Source: Agathobacter sp.
GTDB taxonomy: Bacteria; Bacillota; Clostridia; Lachnospirales; Lachnospiraceae
Length of the DNA: 64,000 nt
Reading direction: 5' to 3'
Assembly (NCBI GenBank): GCA_022775045.1
Contig: JALFLB010000012.1
Span: 1-64,000, forward strand
In this document: positions 8,684 through 18,008 of the stretch, in pieces
Layout: each line of letters starts with the position of its first letter
Numbering within the stretch: position 1 is the first letter of the stretch
Made by a program: the position numbers and the translations under genes
The notes under the pieces: model-generated
The model's input: the letters and a program-made list of their open reading frames with translations, nothing else
The model's database searches: none
What the model was told of the DNA's origin: nothing

Positions 8684-8941
8684 ATGAAAGAATTTAAGTA
8701 TGTAATCAAGGACGAGCAGGGGATTCATGCGCGCCCGGCAGGAAGTTTTGTAAAAGCAGCAGCGTCATTTCCATGCAGTATCACCATTGGAAAGGACGGC
8801 AAAGATGTGGATGCCAAGAGAATACTTGGTGTCATGGGACTTGGGGTAAAATGCGGGCAGGAGATCGTTATCAAAGCAGATGGCGAGCAGGAAGAGGAAG
8901 CAATCGATACGCTTAGTAAATTTCTTGAGGATAATTTGTAA
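8684..8941 (+). CDS. ptsH: PTS phosphocarrier HPr-like protein (Arg at position 46)
   Basis: An 85-residue HPr. With the second of two adjacent ATGs as start, the catalytic histidine is His15 (GIHARPAG), the standard numbering. AAGGAG lies eight bases upstream. The enzyme I contact surface is conserved, but the regulatory serine that HPr kinase phosphorylates in Firmicutes (Ser46, normally K-S-I-M-G) is Arg here (AKRILGVMGLG). This protein should carry phosphate from enzyme I to EIIs but could not form HPr-Ser-P for CcpA-dependent catabolite control. It is upstream of ptsI, separated by a structured repeat. Confidence 0.9.
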   Translation: MKEFKYVIKDEQGIHARPAGSFVKAAASFPCSITIGKDGKDVDAKRILGVMGLGVKCGQEIVIKADGEQEEEAIDTLSKFLEDNL

Positions 8942-8962
8942 TCTTTGTAACTATTTACAATT

Positions 8963-9044
8963 CTTAGAATAAGATCAGCAGTTTTGTCACGTATGTAAGA
9001 AGATGCTGATCTAATTGGTAAGGTGACTCGAATAGAGTCGCCGC
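8963..9044 (+). repeat. Structured intergenic repeat, copy A (before ptsI)
   Basis: An ~82-bp element with two hairpins: AATAAGATCAGCA pairs with TGCTGATCTAATT, and GGTGACTC pairs with GAGTCGCC around GAATA. The same element occurs in reverse orientation at 23911-23997, in the sense of panB. Stem sequences differ between copies while pairing is kept, so the structure rather than the sequence seems conserved. Confidence 0.7.
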
Positions 9045-9074
9045 CCAATAAGAACGGGAGGAGGTACCATCAAC

Positions 9075-10691
9075 ATGACAATTGAGGGGAAAAGTGTGTA
9101 CAGCGGGGTGGCAATTGGCCGTCTTGTGATATACCAAAAAGCAGAGAATCAGATAAAACGGACAAAGATTACGGATCGGGAAGCAGAAATCAAGCGCTTT
9201 GAAGAGGCAAAAGATACAGCTGGCAGACAGCTGGCTTTACTTTATGAAAGAGCATTGAAGGAAGTCGGGGAGACGAATGCCGCCATTTTCGAAGTGCATC
9301 AGATGATGCTTGAGGATATGGATTATACCGAGGCAATCGTCAATATGATCCGGACGCAGGAAGTCAGCGCAGAGTATGCAGTTGCCATGACAGGTGATAC
9401 CTTTTCCGAGATGTTTGCGCAGATGGATGATGATTATATGCGGGAGAGGGCTGCGGATGTGAAGGATGTGTCGAACCGGCTTGTTCAGATTCTGCAGGGA
9501 AAAGCTGAAGGAGGTCTCGATACAGATGAACCGTTCATTTTGTTGGCAGATGATCTTGCTCCCAGTGAGACAGTTCAGCTGGATAAGTCAAAGGTGCTCT
9601 CCTTTGTCACGCGGCATGGTTCCACGAATTCCCATACAGCAATCCTCGCCCGGACAATGAACATTCCGGCTCTGATTGGAGCTGATTTTCCGGAAGATGC
9701 CGAGGGAAAGATGGGAATTGTAGACGGCTATGAGGGAAAACTGATTATTGATCCTGCGGTGTCGGTTTTGGAAGAGTATCAAAAACGGAAAAACCAGGAG
9801 GAAGAAAAAAGACGTCTTCTGCAGGAGTTGAAAGGAAAGGAGAACGTAACAAAAGACGGAACCAGGATTAATCTCTATGCCAATATTGGAAATGTGGCAG
9901 ATATTGCTTCGGTACTTGCCAATGATGCAGGAGGAATCGGCCTTTTTCGGAGCGAATTTTTGTATCTTGAGAGCAATGATTACCCCACGGAGGAGGAGCA
10001 GTTTCAGGCATACCGTAGGGCTGCGGAGATGATGGCAGGCAAGAAGGTCATCATTCGTACTCTTGATATAGGGGCGGACAAGCAGGTGGATTATTTTGGG
10101 TTGGATAAGGAAGAAAATCCGGCAATGGGCTATCGGGCAATCCGAATTTGTCTGGAGCGCAGGGATGTATTCAAGACGCAGCTTCGCGCACTGTATCGGG
10201 CAAGTTATTATGGAAATATCGCAATTATGTTTCCGATGATTATATCAGTGGCAGAAGTAAGGACGATTAAGACCATCATTGCAGAGGTAAAAAAGGAACT
10301 GGATGCAGAGTTTTTTCCATATAAAGAAGTGGAGATTGGAATAATGATTGAGACACCGGCAGCAGTGATGATGAGTGAGGAACTGGCTCAAGAGGTGGAT
10401 TTCTTCTCGGTGGGAACAAATGACCTCACACAGTATACATTGGCAATCGACCGGCAGAATCCAAAGCTGGATGATTTTTATGATTCTCATCACCCGGCAA
10501 TTTTAAAAATGTTGAAAATGATTGTGGACAACGGACATAAGGGTGGATGCTGGGTTGGTATCTGCGGGGAACTTGGCGCGGATATCACGCTGACGGAGAC
10601 GTTTTTAAGGATGGGATTTGATGAACTGTCCGTCAGTCCATCCGTGGTTTTAAAGGTTCGTCAGCAGATTCGTTCGCTGGATTTGAGGTAA
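9075..10691 (+). CDS. ptsI: PTS enzyme I (phosphoenolpyruvate-protein phosphotransferase)
   Basis: A 538-residue enzyme I. Order of domains: HPr-binding N-terminal helices (1-140), the phosphohistidine domain with the active-site His in GSTNSHTAILAR (about 188), and the PEP-binding TIM barrel (about 250-530) with GIGLFRSEFLYL, TLDIGADKQ, MGYRAIR, MIETPAAV and the acid-base Cys in GICGEL. It transfers phosphate from PEP to HPr to drive sugar uptake. GGAGGAGGT lies about nine bases before the ATG. It follows HPr with the repeat element in between, so its expression may be tuned by that structure. Confidence 0.95.
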   Translation: MTIEGKSVYSGVAIGRLVIYQKAENQIKRTKITDREAEIKRFEEAKDTAGRQLALLYERALKEVGETNAAIFEVHQMMLEDMDYTEAIVNMIRTQEVSAEYAVAMTGDTFSEMFAQMDDDYMRERAADVKDVSNRLVQILQGKAEGGLDTDEPFILLADDLAPSETVQLDKSKVLSFVTRHGSTNSHTAILARTMNIPALIGADFPEDAEGKMGIVDGYEGKLIIDPAVSVLEEYQKRKNQEEEKRRLLQELKGKENVTKDGTRINLYANIGNVADIASVLANDAGGIGLFRSEFLYLESNDYPTEEEQFQAYRRAAEMMAGKKVIIRTLDIGADKQVDYFGLDKEENPAMGYRAIRICLERRDVFKTQLRALYRASYYGNIAIMFPMIISVAEVRTIKTIIAEVKKELDAEFFPYKEVEIGIMIETPAAVMMSEELAQEVDFFSVGTNDLTQYTLAIDRQNPKLDDFYDSHHPAILKMLKMIVDNGHKGGCWVGICGELGADITLTETFLRMGFDELSVSPSVVLKVRQQIRSLDLR

Positions 10692-10783
10692 GTTTTTACG
10701 GGAGAGGATTCGAAAGGTGATGTAGAAAATATGAGATAGTGAATGAAAGCAATGAAGCTTCACAGTTAGGAGAGAATAGAAAC

Positions 10784-11638
10784 ATGAATAATAAGACAAC
10801 CGGCACACTTTATCTGTGTGCAACACCAATCGGAAATCTTGAGGACATCACATTCCGAGTCCTGCGGACGCTCAAGGAAGTTGATCTGATCGCGGCGGAG
10901 GATACCCGCAATTCCATCAAACTGCTCAACCATTTTGAAATCAAGACGCCGATGACGAGCTACCATGAATACAATAAAATTGATAAGGCATACCAGCTGG
11001 TGGACAAGCTGCGCGCGGGAAAAAATATTGCACTCATTACGGATGCAGGTACTCCGGGAATTTCCGATCCGGGAGAAGATATCGTGCGCATCTGCTATGA
11101 AGAGGGAATTCCCGTTACTTCCCTTCCGGGCCCGGCGGCGTGTATTACGGCGCTGACGATGTCCGGGCAGCCCACCAGACGTTTTGCGTTTGAAGCGTTT
11201 CTGCCGAAAGATAAAAAGGAACATCAGGCGGTGCTACAAGAACTCAGGGAGGAGACACGATCAATTATTATCTATGAAGCACCGCATCACCTTGTGCGGA
11301 CACTTTCGGAGCTTGCCGATACGCTCGGCGGGGATCGGAAGCTTACCATATGTCGCGAATTGACGAAACGGCATGAGGAAAAAATGCAGATGACACTGCA
11401 GGAAAGTCTTACATACTATGAATCTCAGGAACCACGCGGAGAGTATGTGCTGATCATAGCAGGAAAATCTCGTGCGAAGATCGAAGAGGAGAAGCGTGCA
11501 GGCTGGGAAACGATGAGTGTCGAGGAGCATATGGCTCATTATGAAGCTCAGGGAATTGAGCATAAGGAGGCAATGAAGCTTGTGGCAAGGGATCGTGGTG
11601 TCAGAAAGCGGGACATATATCAGCAACTAATAAGATGA
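10784..11638 (+). CDS. rsmI: 16S rRNA 2'-O-ribose C1402 methyltransferase
   Basis: A 284-residue tetrapyrrole-methylase-fold enzyme that methylates the 2'-O of C1402 in 16S rRNA. Diagnostic motifs are GTLYLCATPIGNLEDIT at the N-terminus, AAEDTRNSIKLL, the SAM loop ITDAGTPGISDPG and LPGPAACITAL. The C-terminal part (KRDIYQQL) is the usual small helical domain. A longer frame starts at 10739, but AGGAGA lies before the ATG at 10784. No terminator is seen between ptsI and this gene, so read-through is possible. Confidence 0.95.
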   Translation: MNNKTTGTLYLCATPIGNLEDITFRVLRTLKEVDLIAAEDTRNSIKLLNHFEIKTPMTSYHEYNKIDKAYQLVDKLRAGKNIALITDAGTPGISDPGEDIVRICYEEGIPVTSLPGPAACITALTMSGQPTRRFAFEAFLPKDKKEHQAVLQELREETRSIIIYEAPHHLVRTLSELADTLGGDRKLTICRELTKRHEEKMQMTLQESLTYYESQEPRGEYVLIIAGKSRAKIEEEKRAGWETMSVEEHMAHYEAQGIEHKEAMKLVARDRGVRKRDIYQQLIR

Positions 11639-11674
11639 TTCCATAGAAAAAACGCTGATCGTGGATGCAATGCT

Positions 11675-11752
11675 TCAGAAGGGAAGAACAGTTGGACGTG
11701 TATATTATTGAAACATAAAGTAGCCAACCGCCTTCCCTGAAAGGTATTCTGT
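11675..11752. terminator. Possible two-way terminator between converging genes
   Basis: TCAGAAGGGAAG...GTTGG and CCAACCGCCTTCCCTGA can pair with small bulges across the 11639-11760 gap between rsmI and the converging DUF885 gene. There is no clean T tract. Confidence 0.3.
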
Positions 11753-11760
11753 GATTTCGT

Positions 11761-13500
11761 TTAGTTCATTATTTGTTCTTCTACGATTGTAAACGGCGCA
11801 GGGCCGGTGCGCAGGATTGCTTCATGGAAAGCGACCGCATCGAAACTGTCGCCGTATTTTTCTTCATAGAAACTCCGGAGCTGTCGGAATTTTAAATAGC
11901 CGACATAATATTTCAGGTAATTTCCCGGTTCATCCAGTATAAGATCCGTGATCGTTTCTATGGCTTCCAAATCGGTGAAACCATAAGTAGCCCAGAATTT
12001 TTCCATATCTGCCTGCTCCCATCCATAATAGTGAATTCCAATGTCAGAGGTGGCGTACAGACTTAAAACAGCCGCCTGATTATGTTGCAGAAGTCCGGCA
12101 AGATCATCAGGCAGTCCGGCATAGTAGTAAGCCTGCATCTCCACATAAGTGGCCCATCCTTCCGTATACCCCGGGTAGTTAAGGAGGGAGCGGATTGGTT
12201 CAAGACCATAGTGATACGACTGGATAGTCTGGTAGAGATGTCCAGGATAGCCTTCGTGTGCGAGTGTCGTGAAATAATACAGATCGCTGTAAGCATTGGC
12301 ATCATTGATATAAATACGGTTTTTCGAGTAATCATCAATTGGGGCCGTTATGTAGAATGCCGGTGCCAGATATTCCGAAAGTGACGGGTCTACATGGCAG
12401 ATCTGACAATCGGTTTCTGGTGGCTTTGGAAAATCTTTTCGCATGGCAGAAGCAAGTGCGGTGAGCATTTTTTCTTCATTATCAAGATCTGTATCAAGAT
12501 CCGGGGATTCTGTGGCAAGTTTTGGATTTTTAGCAAGAATATCGGCACAGACGGACAGATCCTCTTTGCGGGCATCCTCAATTTGCTGATACAGGCTTTC
12601 TACACCATCATCACAGCCGGTATTGCAGGCAACCAGTGCCTCGTAGTAGGCTTTCCCATTTTCGTAGTTGCACAACCCCCAGTCGTTACGGCCGCTTCCC
12701 AACAGGCTGGTGAGACCGGATATCATTAGCTCATAGGCAGGAATTACATGTTCGGCAATGACTGTTTTGTTGCGTTCTATATAATCCTGTTTTTGGGAAT
12801 CCGTCAGACCATCAAAGGATTCAAGGCGATTGGAAAAGGTGTCAAAGAGAAAATTATCCTCCGGGTTTTCCGTAAAAACTTCGCATCCATCGATTACTTT
12901 CATGCAGCTGCGGTCTGACATGAAAAGACCGGCATCTGACTTTTCCTGTTCGTAATCCAGAAGCTGTGCATAATAGGAATCCATCTGGGAAAGCAGGGTC
13001 AGGTAATCCTCGATGTCCTGTTTGCAGTAAAACTGGTATTCTGCCAGTAAAACCGGCAGCTGGGAAGTTACACCGCTTGAGGGGGTTAAGACTTCCTCAT
13101 AGAAGGGAAAATCCGTGAGGGATTGTTGTCGGGAAATGTAATCGGTTAGTACACTGCAGGTCAGTTTTTCTTCGCGATTGAGAGAATGGCGGGAGTATTG
13201 CTTTAGCTGGTTGCGTAACTTTTCAAGCTCCTGTGCGGATTCTTTCGGGGAATTGCCGGAGATGCTGCCAAGTGTCACATCGTAAGAGTCGATGCCGGCG
13301 GCCTTGGGATTTGTCAAGGTAAAATGCAGATTCATGGTGTTATCAGTAACCTCGTCCTGAAAGAGTTTTGTACAGAAATCATCGAAACTGTGGCTATTTC
13401 CACCCGTAAACAGACCCGGAAGGCTGCGACAGGTCACAAACAGACCGAGAATCAGAAAGGAAAAAACCAGAATTCGGTATTTTTTCAGAAGAGACTTCAT
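11761..13500 (-). CDS. DUF885-family secreted/membrane-anchored putative metallopeptidase
   Basis: A 579-residue protein with an N-terminal signal-anchor (about 8-25, YRILVFSFLILGLFV) and a large helical domain. The motif HEGYPGHLYQ near residue 420 is the signature of DUF885, related to M32-like helical peptidases, where the two His and the Glu should bind metal; a downstream ELNYPGYTEGWATYVE-like segment supplies another Glu. The ATG at 13500 is favoured because AGGAG is eight bases upstream; longer frames have no ribosome site. Cys27 follows the hydrophobic stretch, but FVTC is a poor lipobox. It probably cleaves peptides outside the membrane; substrate unknown. Confidence 0.8.
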   Translation of the reverse strand: MKSLLKKYRILVFSFLILGLFVTCRSLPGLFTGGNSHSFDDFCTKLFQDEVTDNTMNLHFTLTNPKAAGIDSYDVTLGSISGNSPKESAQELEKLRNQLKQYSRHSLNREEKLTCSVLTDYISRQQSLTDFPFYEEVLTPSSGVTSQLPVLLAEYQFYCKQDIEDYLTLLSQMDSYYAQLLDYEQEKSDAGLFMSDRSCMKVIDGCEVFTENPEDNFLFDTFSNRLESFDGLTDSQKQDYIERNKTVIAEHVIPAYELMISGLTSLLGSGRNDWGLCNYENGKAYYEALVACNTGCDDGVESLYQQIEDARKEDLSVCADILAKNPKLATESPDLDTDLDNEEKMLTALASAMRKDFPKPPETDCQICHVDPSLSEYLAPAFYITAPIDDYSKNRIYINDANAYSDLYYFTTLAHEGYPGHLYQTIQSYHYGLEPIRSLLNYPGYTEGWATYVEMQAYYYAGLPDDLAGLLQHNQAAVLSLYATSDIGIHYYGWEQADMEKFWATYGFTDLEAIETITDLILDEPGNYLKYYVGYLKFRQLRSFYEEKYGDSFDAVAFHEAILRTGPAPFTIVEEQIMN

Positions 13501-13598
13501 GGGCATTGCTCCTATGAGCAGAATTATCATAAATATATGTGAGCAAAAGGGGCAATTATGATACAATGAATGAAAAAGAAGGAAAGGAAGAAAAACAA

Positions 13599-13832
13599 AT
13601 GATGAATCTTGCAGCAATGGGAAAAATTATGAAGGCGAAAGAGGTATTTACGGCAAACCATCCGAAATTTGTGGCTTTTTGGAGTGCCGTGTTTGCAAAA
13701 GGAATTGAGGAAGGAACTATTCTTGAAGTCACGGTTACCAAGCCGGGACAGGAGCCGATGACAACAAATCTCAAGGTGCAGCAGTCAGATCTTGAGATGG
13801 TGGAATCCTTGAAAGAATTGGCAAAGAAATAA
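13599..13832 (+). CDS. Small hypothetical protein
   Basis: A 77-residue soluble protein (MMNLAAMGKIMKAKEVFTAN...), helix at each end with a short beta hairpin (EVTVTKPGQEPMTTNLKV). No named domain is recognised. The start is set by AAAGGAAG about eight bases upstream of tandem ATGs; an upstream ATG at 13566 has no ribosome site. It is divergent from the DUF885 gene and lies 64 bases before spmA. Similar short proteins are common in Lachnospiraceae, but I cannot assign a function. Confidence 0.65.
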   Translation: MMNLAAMGKIMKAKEVFTANHPKFVAFWSAVFAKGIEEGTILEVTVTKPGQEPMTTNLKVQQSDLEMVESLKELAKK

Positions 13833-13896
13833 TGCATAGCCCCTTTGGTTTAAAAATATAATAAACTAATACATGATATAGCGTTGTGGGGGCAGT

Positions 13897-14478
13897 ATGA
13901 ATTATCTATGGGGCGGAATGATTGTCATAGGTGTTGTCTATGGAGCACTGACGGGTAATCTCGGAGCAGTGACGGATCAGGCGCTTGCGTCTGCGAAAGA
14001 AGCCATCAGTCTCTGCATTACGATGGCCGGGGCCATGGCATTCTGGGTTGGTATTATGCGGATAGCTGAGAGAGCCGGTATGATTGAGCGGATTGCACAC
14101 AGAATGAATCCTCTGCTGCAGTTTTTGTTTCCATCGGTACCAAGGGACAGCGATGCACGGACACATATTGCGACAAATATGGTTGCAAATATGCTTGGAC
14201 TGGGGTGGGCGGCAACGCCGGCAGGCTTGTCTGCAATGAAAGAACTGAAAAAGCTGGATGCCCGAAGTGGGCGTGCAACAGATGCTATGTGTGATTTCCT
14301 TATTCTCAATATTTCCTCCCTGCAGCTGATACCGGTGAATATTATTGCATACCGGGGTGAATACGGATCCGTAAGACCTGCAGCAATCGTTGGTCCGGCT
14401 ATGATTGCAACACTGGTATCGACAGGAGCAGCAGTGATCTTTATCAAACTCCGGCAGTTCGTGGCGCATGGTAATTGA
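13897..14478 (+). CDS. spmA: Spore maturation protein A (nucleoside-recognition domain)
   Basis: A 193-residue membrane protein with the Gate/nucleoside-recognition domain (PF07670). Typical sequences are WGGMIVIGVVYGALTGN, FWVGIMRIAERAG and TNMVANMLGLGWAATPAGL. In Bacillus, SpmA and SpmB are needed for proper dehydration of the spore core. The next gene encodes SpmB and overlaps its stop region. This implies the organism or its recent ancestor forms spores. Confidence 0.92.
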   Translation: MNYLWGGMIVIGVVYGALTGNLGAVTDQALASAKEAISLCITMAGAMAFWVGIMRIAERAGMIERIAHRMNPLLQFLFPSVPRDSDARTHIATNMVANMLGLGWAATPAGLSAMKELKKLDARSGRATDAMCDFLILNISSLQLIPVNIIAYRGEYGSVRPAAIVGPAMIATLVSTGAAVIFIKLRQFVAHGN

Positions 14479-14489
14479 GGAGGCAGGAA

Positions 14490-15014
14490 ATGCAGGTGAT
14501 CTCATTTTTATCGGAGGCAATCATCCCGCTTCTGGTATTTCTGATTGTTGGAACAGCACTTGTGCATCATCAGAAGGTATATGAGGATTTTCTGGACGGT
14601 GCGAAAAGTGGTGTGAAGACAGTCATAGAAATTATGCCGACATTGGTCGGACTTATGGTGGCGGTAGGGATTCTGCGTGCGTCAGGATTTCTGGATTTTG
14701 TGTCGGATCTGCTGGGGAAAATGATGGAAGGTACCCGATTTTCCACAGAACTTGTACCTGTAGCAATTATCAAAATGTTTTCGTCCTCTGCCGCAACCGG
14801 CCTGCTTTTGGACCTGTACAAAGAGCATGGAACAGATTCCTTTATCGGTCGTGCTGCATCCATTATGTTGAGCAGTACAGAGACAATTTTTTATACGATG
14901 TCTATCTATTTCATGTCGGTGAAAGTAAAGAAAACCCGCTATACCCTTGCCGGGGCATTGATTGCAACAATAGCGGGAATTGTGGCGAGTGTTCTGCTTG
15001 CGCAAATGTACTGA
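14490..15014 (+). CDS. spmB: Spore maturation protein B (nucleoside-recognition domain)
   Basis: A 174-residue membrane protein homologous to SpmA, with the conserved PTLVGLMVAVGILRASG and KMFSSSAATGLLLD segments. It is expected to work with SpmA in spore core dehydration. The ATG at 14490 follows GAGGAGG that overlaps the spmA stop codon; an in-frame TTG at 14475 lies inside that ribosome site and is rejected as start. Confidence 0.92.
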   Translation: MQVISFLSEAIIPLLVFLIVGTALVHHQKVYEDFLDGAKSGVKTVIEIMPTLVGLMVAVGILRASGFLDFVSDLLGKMMEGTRFSTELVPVAIIKMFSSSAATGLLLDLYKEHGTDSFIGRAASIMLSSTETIFYTMSIYFMSVKVKKTRYTLAGALIATIAGIVASVLLAQMY

Positions 15015-15146
15015 ATTTTCAAGAAAAGAAATGTACAAATTAGGAAAAAAGTATGAAAACAGGTTGACTTTCATAGGGTAAGGGTTCAAAATAGTACATA
15101 CAGTGGGGGATAAATAAAGAATATTTTTACGATTGGAGTGGAGAAA

Positions 15147-16571
15147 ATGGCATTAAAGAAAACAGACAAGATATGTATGCAGGCAGTATCCGAATTGAAA
15201 GATGCAGATTATGCAAAGGCGGATCCACAGATTGGGCAGCTGTATACAAGGCTTGCCAACGGAAGAAAGCAGTTAGAGCAGGTTATGGAGAAGGATCTTT
15301 CTGCAGTTATGAAGATTAGTTCTCTGGACCTTGCATTAATACATTATACTGATCAGATGGGAAATATTTCGAGTGCGGTTGCACAGTCTACGGACGAAGT
15401 GCTGCAGGCGGTGACGGAGAGTGCGCGCGTGGCAGGAGAAGTTTCCAACCAGCACGAGGATCTTACCAATACAATTCTGACGGCATCGGAAGAAAGTAAT
15501 GCAATCCATCAGAATATAGAGAAGGGGCAGAAGGAATTAACGGAGATCAAGGAATTGTCCGGTAAGACGATTACCGAATCCAATGATATGAAGCAGAACA
15601 TGGAGGATCTTATTGATGTCTTAAATCACATGAATGAAGTGATTGCAGGTATCAGTTCAATCTCCGGACAGACGAACCTTCTGGCACTTAATGCCTCCAT
15701 TGAAGCTGCCAGGGCCGGAGAGGCCGGGAAAGGCTTTGCAGTCGTTGCGGAGGAAATCCGGAAGCTGGCAGAGCAGACCCAGAATCTGACAAATAACATG
15801 GGACAGTTTGTAGAGCGAATTAAAGTTGCATCCGGGAAGAGTGCAGACAGTGCCAATACGGCGATTGAAATGCTGGGTGATATGAGCGAACGGATTAGTT
15901 CTGTGTGGGCAATTAATGATGAGAACCAGAACAGTGTTGGTAAAATTGCAGACTCTGTAAGTTCTCTTGCAGCAGTCAGTGAGGAGATTTCCAGCTCCAT
16001 GGATGAGATGGCGAACCAGTCTTCACATATTCAGAAACAGTGTGAAGAACAGCAGGAGGAAATGCAGAACCTTCTTGAGATTGGACAGAAATTAAAAGAA
16101 GCCATCAATCCGGTTCATGCAATCGAGTCTGATCTGGATGAAGCGGCAAAGATGATGGGCAAGATGGGAATGGATGCGTTCTATGTGATGGAGAACCAGA
16201 TATTTGCTGAGCATATGAAGTCTGCCGTGAGCGCACACCAGTCATGGCTTGCAAATCTTAAGAATATGGTTGACCAGCAGGAAATCCTGCCGATTCAGCT
16301 GGATGATACGAAGTGCGGTTTTGGACATTTTTATTATGCAATGGTTCCGCAGAATGAAGCGGTGAAAGCAGTTTGGAATGGTATCAGGGACAAACATAAA
16401 AAGTTCCATGCTTTTGGTAAAGATGTAATGAATGCGCTTTTTAATGAAGATTATGATAAGGCAAGAGCTGTATATCAGGAAGCAGAGAGCTATTCAAAAG
16501 GTCTGATAGCGGATATGCTTGAAGTGGAGCGGATTGTAGAGAATCTGGATGGACAAGGATTAAGCTTTTAA
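15147..16571 (+). CDS. Cytoplasmic methyl-accepting chemotaxis protein with CZB domain
   Basis: A 474-residue chemoreceptor without membrane segments. The N-terminal part is coiled coil; the signalling tip is at about 175-210 ([20 protein letters not shown]); the C-terminal part (about 350-470) matches the chemoreceptor zinc-binding domain PF13682, with His in AHQSWL, the Cys of CGFGHFYY and His in DKHKKFH as probable Zn2+ ligands. It should signal to CheA/CheW from the cytoplasm, perhaps in response to zinc, pH or hypochlorite as in other CZB receptors. The GTG nine bases upstream is less likely as start, given GGAGTGGAG before the ATG at 15147. Confidence 0.9.
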   Translation: MALKKTDKICMQAVSELKDADYAKADPQIGQLYTRLANGRKQLEQVMEKDLSAVMKISSLDLALIHYTDQMGNISSAVAQSTDEVLQAVTESARVAGEVSNQHEDLTNTILTASEESNAIHQNIEKGQKELTEIKELSGKTITESNDMKQNMEDLIDVLNHMNEVIAGISSISGQTNLLALNASIEAARAGEAGKGFAVVAEEIRKLAEQTQNLTNNMGQFVERIKVASGKSADSANTAIEMLGDMSERISSVWAINDENQNSVGKIADSVSSLAAVSEEISSSMDEMANQSSHIQKQCEEQQEEMQNLLEIGQKLKEAINPVHAIESDLDEAAKMMGKMGMDAFYVMENQIFAEHMKSAVSAHQSWLANLKNMVDQQEILPIQLDDTKCGFGHFYYAMVPQNEAVKAVWNGIRDKHKKFHAFGKDVMNALFNEDYDKARAVYQEAESYSKGLIADMLEVERIVENLDGQGLSF

Positions 16572-16575
16572 GCAG

Positions 16576-16604
16576 TTGACTTTTATGAAAGACAGAATTA
16601 TAAT
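16576..16604 (+). promoter_or_regulatory. Strong sigma-A promoter for ktrBA
   Basis: TTGACT (16576-16581), 17-bp spacer, TATAAT (16599-16604). The leader before ktrB is only about 30 nt, too short for a c-di-AMP riboswitch. Confidence 0.75.
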
Positions 16605-16641
16605 ATTTCATATTTCATAGAGGATAGGGCAATATCATAAA

Positions 16642-17997
16642 ATGAATGGGTTATTTCAAAAACATCGGACAAAAAGATTGAACCAGGTGCAGTATATTGC
16701 AGCTGGTTTCTTTCTCATTATACTGATCGGGACATGTATTCTTATGCTGCCGATTGCGTCGAAAAGTGGCGAGTTTACAAGCTTTTTTGACGCACTTTTT
16801 ACAGCAACCAGTGCAACCTGTGTGACAGGACTTGTGGTGTTTGATACATATCTGCACTGGAATCTGTTGGGACAACTGGTCATTTTGTTTCTGATTCAGA
16901 TCGGTGGTCTGGGGTTTATCACCATCAGTGTGGGTTTTGCGATGGCCTTCCAGCGTAAAATCGGTCTTCGAGAGCGAGATCTGGTTAAGGAAAGTGTCAA
17001 TGCACTGGAAATTGGTGGAATTATTAAGCTTACGCGCAAGATTTTGAATGGAACCCTGTTTTTTGAAGGAATCGGTGCACTTTTGCTGTCCTTCCGCTTT
17101 GTGCCGCGGTTCGGTCCGGTAAAGGGAATTTATTTCAGTATTTTCCATGCGGTATCTGCATTTTGCAATGCTGGTTTTGATCTTATGGGTGGGCAGGGTG
17201 AGTATTCTTCCTTTGTTAATTATGTGGGGGATCCGCTGGTCAATCTTGTGATTATGGCACTGATTGTCGTGGGCGGTCTCGGTTTTGTGGTTTGGAGCGA
17301 TATTTCCATTAAGAAGTTCCACTGGAAGCAATATTCACTGAATACGAAGCTGGTACTTTCCATTACTGCAGGACTCATTTTTGGGGGAGCTCTTCTTTTG
17401 TTTCTTTTTGAGCAGGGGAACACACTGGAGGGATTATCGGCAGGAGAACAGGTCCTCGCATCTTTGTTTGGTTCTGTGACGGCGCGTACCGCTGGATTCA
17501 ATACGGTAGATACAGGGGCATTACGGCCGGAGAGTAAGCTTTTAACTATCATTCTGATGTTTATCGGTGGAAGTCCGGGATCAACAGCCGGTGGAATTAA
17601 GACCACGACATTTGCTGTGATGATGCTCTATGTCATATCGAATCTTCGCGGGGAGAGTGGCTGTAATATCTTTCACAGGCGCATTAGCGATGAGGTTATC
17701 AAGAAGGCCAGTATGGTGTTTTGTCTGAATCTGATTTTGGGGCTGACCAGCACACTTTTGATTATGGCAACCAGTAATCTGGGCATGTCGGATATTCTTT
17801 TTGAGGTGTATTCGGCTATTAGCACGGTCGGTATGACAACCGGAATTACCAGAGACTTAAACACTGTCGGCAGGGCAGTGATTATTTTATTGATGTATTG
17901 CGGCAGAATCGGAAGTATGACATTTGTATTGTCACTGGTGCAAAGACAGGATAAAAGGAATCTGACGCTTCCGACTGAGAAGATAACAATTGGATAA
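16642..17997 (+). CDS. ktrB: Potassium uptake channel subunit KtrB/TrkH
   Basis: A 451-residue membrane protein of the SKT superfamily with four repeated membrane-pore-membrane units. Selectivity-filter segments are visible as TSATCVTGLVV (about 52-62), SAFCNAGFDL, VTARTAGFNTV and STVGMTTGI, each with the key Gly. It forms the K+ conducting dimer gated by KtrA, encoded immediately downstream. Its promoter at 16576-16604 is near consensus, but the ribosome site (AGAGGATAGGG, about 10 bases upstream) is weak. Confidence 0.92.
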   Translation: MNGLFQKHRTKRLNQVQYIAAGFFLIILIGTCILMLPIASKSGEFTSFFDALFTATSATCVTGLVVFDTYLHWNLLGQLVILFLIQIGGLGFITISVGFAMAFQRKIGLRERDLVKESVNALEIGGIIKLTRKILNGTLFFEGIGALLLSFRFVPRFGPVKGIYFSIFHAVSAFCNAGFDLMGGQGEYSSFVNYVGDPLVNLVIMALIVVGGLGFVVWSDISIKKFHWKQYSLNTKLVLSITAGLIFGGALLLFLFEQGNTLEGLSAGEQVLASLFGSVTARTAGFNTVDTGALRPESKLLTIILMFIGGSPGSTAGGIKTTTFAVMMLYVISNLRGESGCNIFHRRISDEVIKKASMVFCLNLILGLTSTLLIMATSNLGMSDILFEVYSAISTVGMTTGITRDLNTVGRAVIILLMYCGRIGSMTFVLSLVQRQDKRNLTLPTEKITIG

Positions 17998-18008
17998 GGA
18001 GAATCGTG

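Noticed and set aside
9630-9660. Enzyme I with an altered active site (NSH in place of TSH)
   Set aside because: The STNSHTAILAR context keeps the phospho-accepting His, and such variation is common in Firmicute enzyme I.
16605-16641. c-di-AMP (ydaO-type) riboswitch before ktrB
   Set aside because: The leader from the strong promoter to the start codon is only about 30 nt, far too short.
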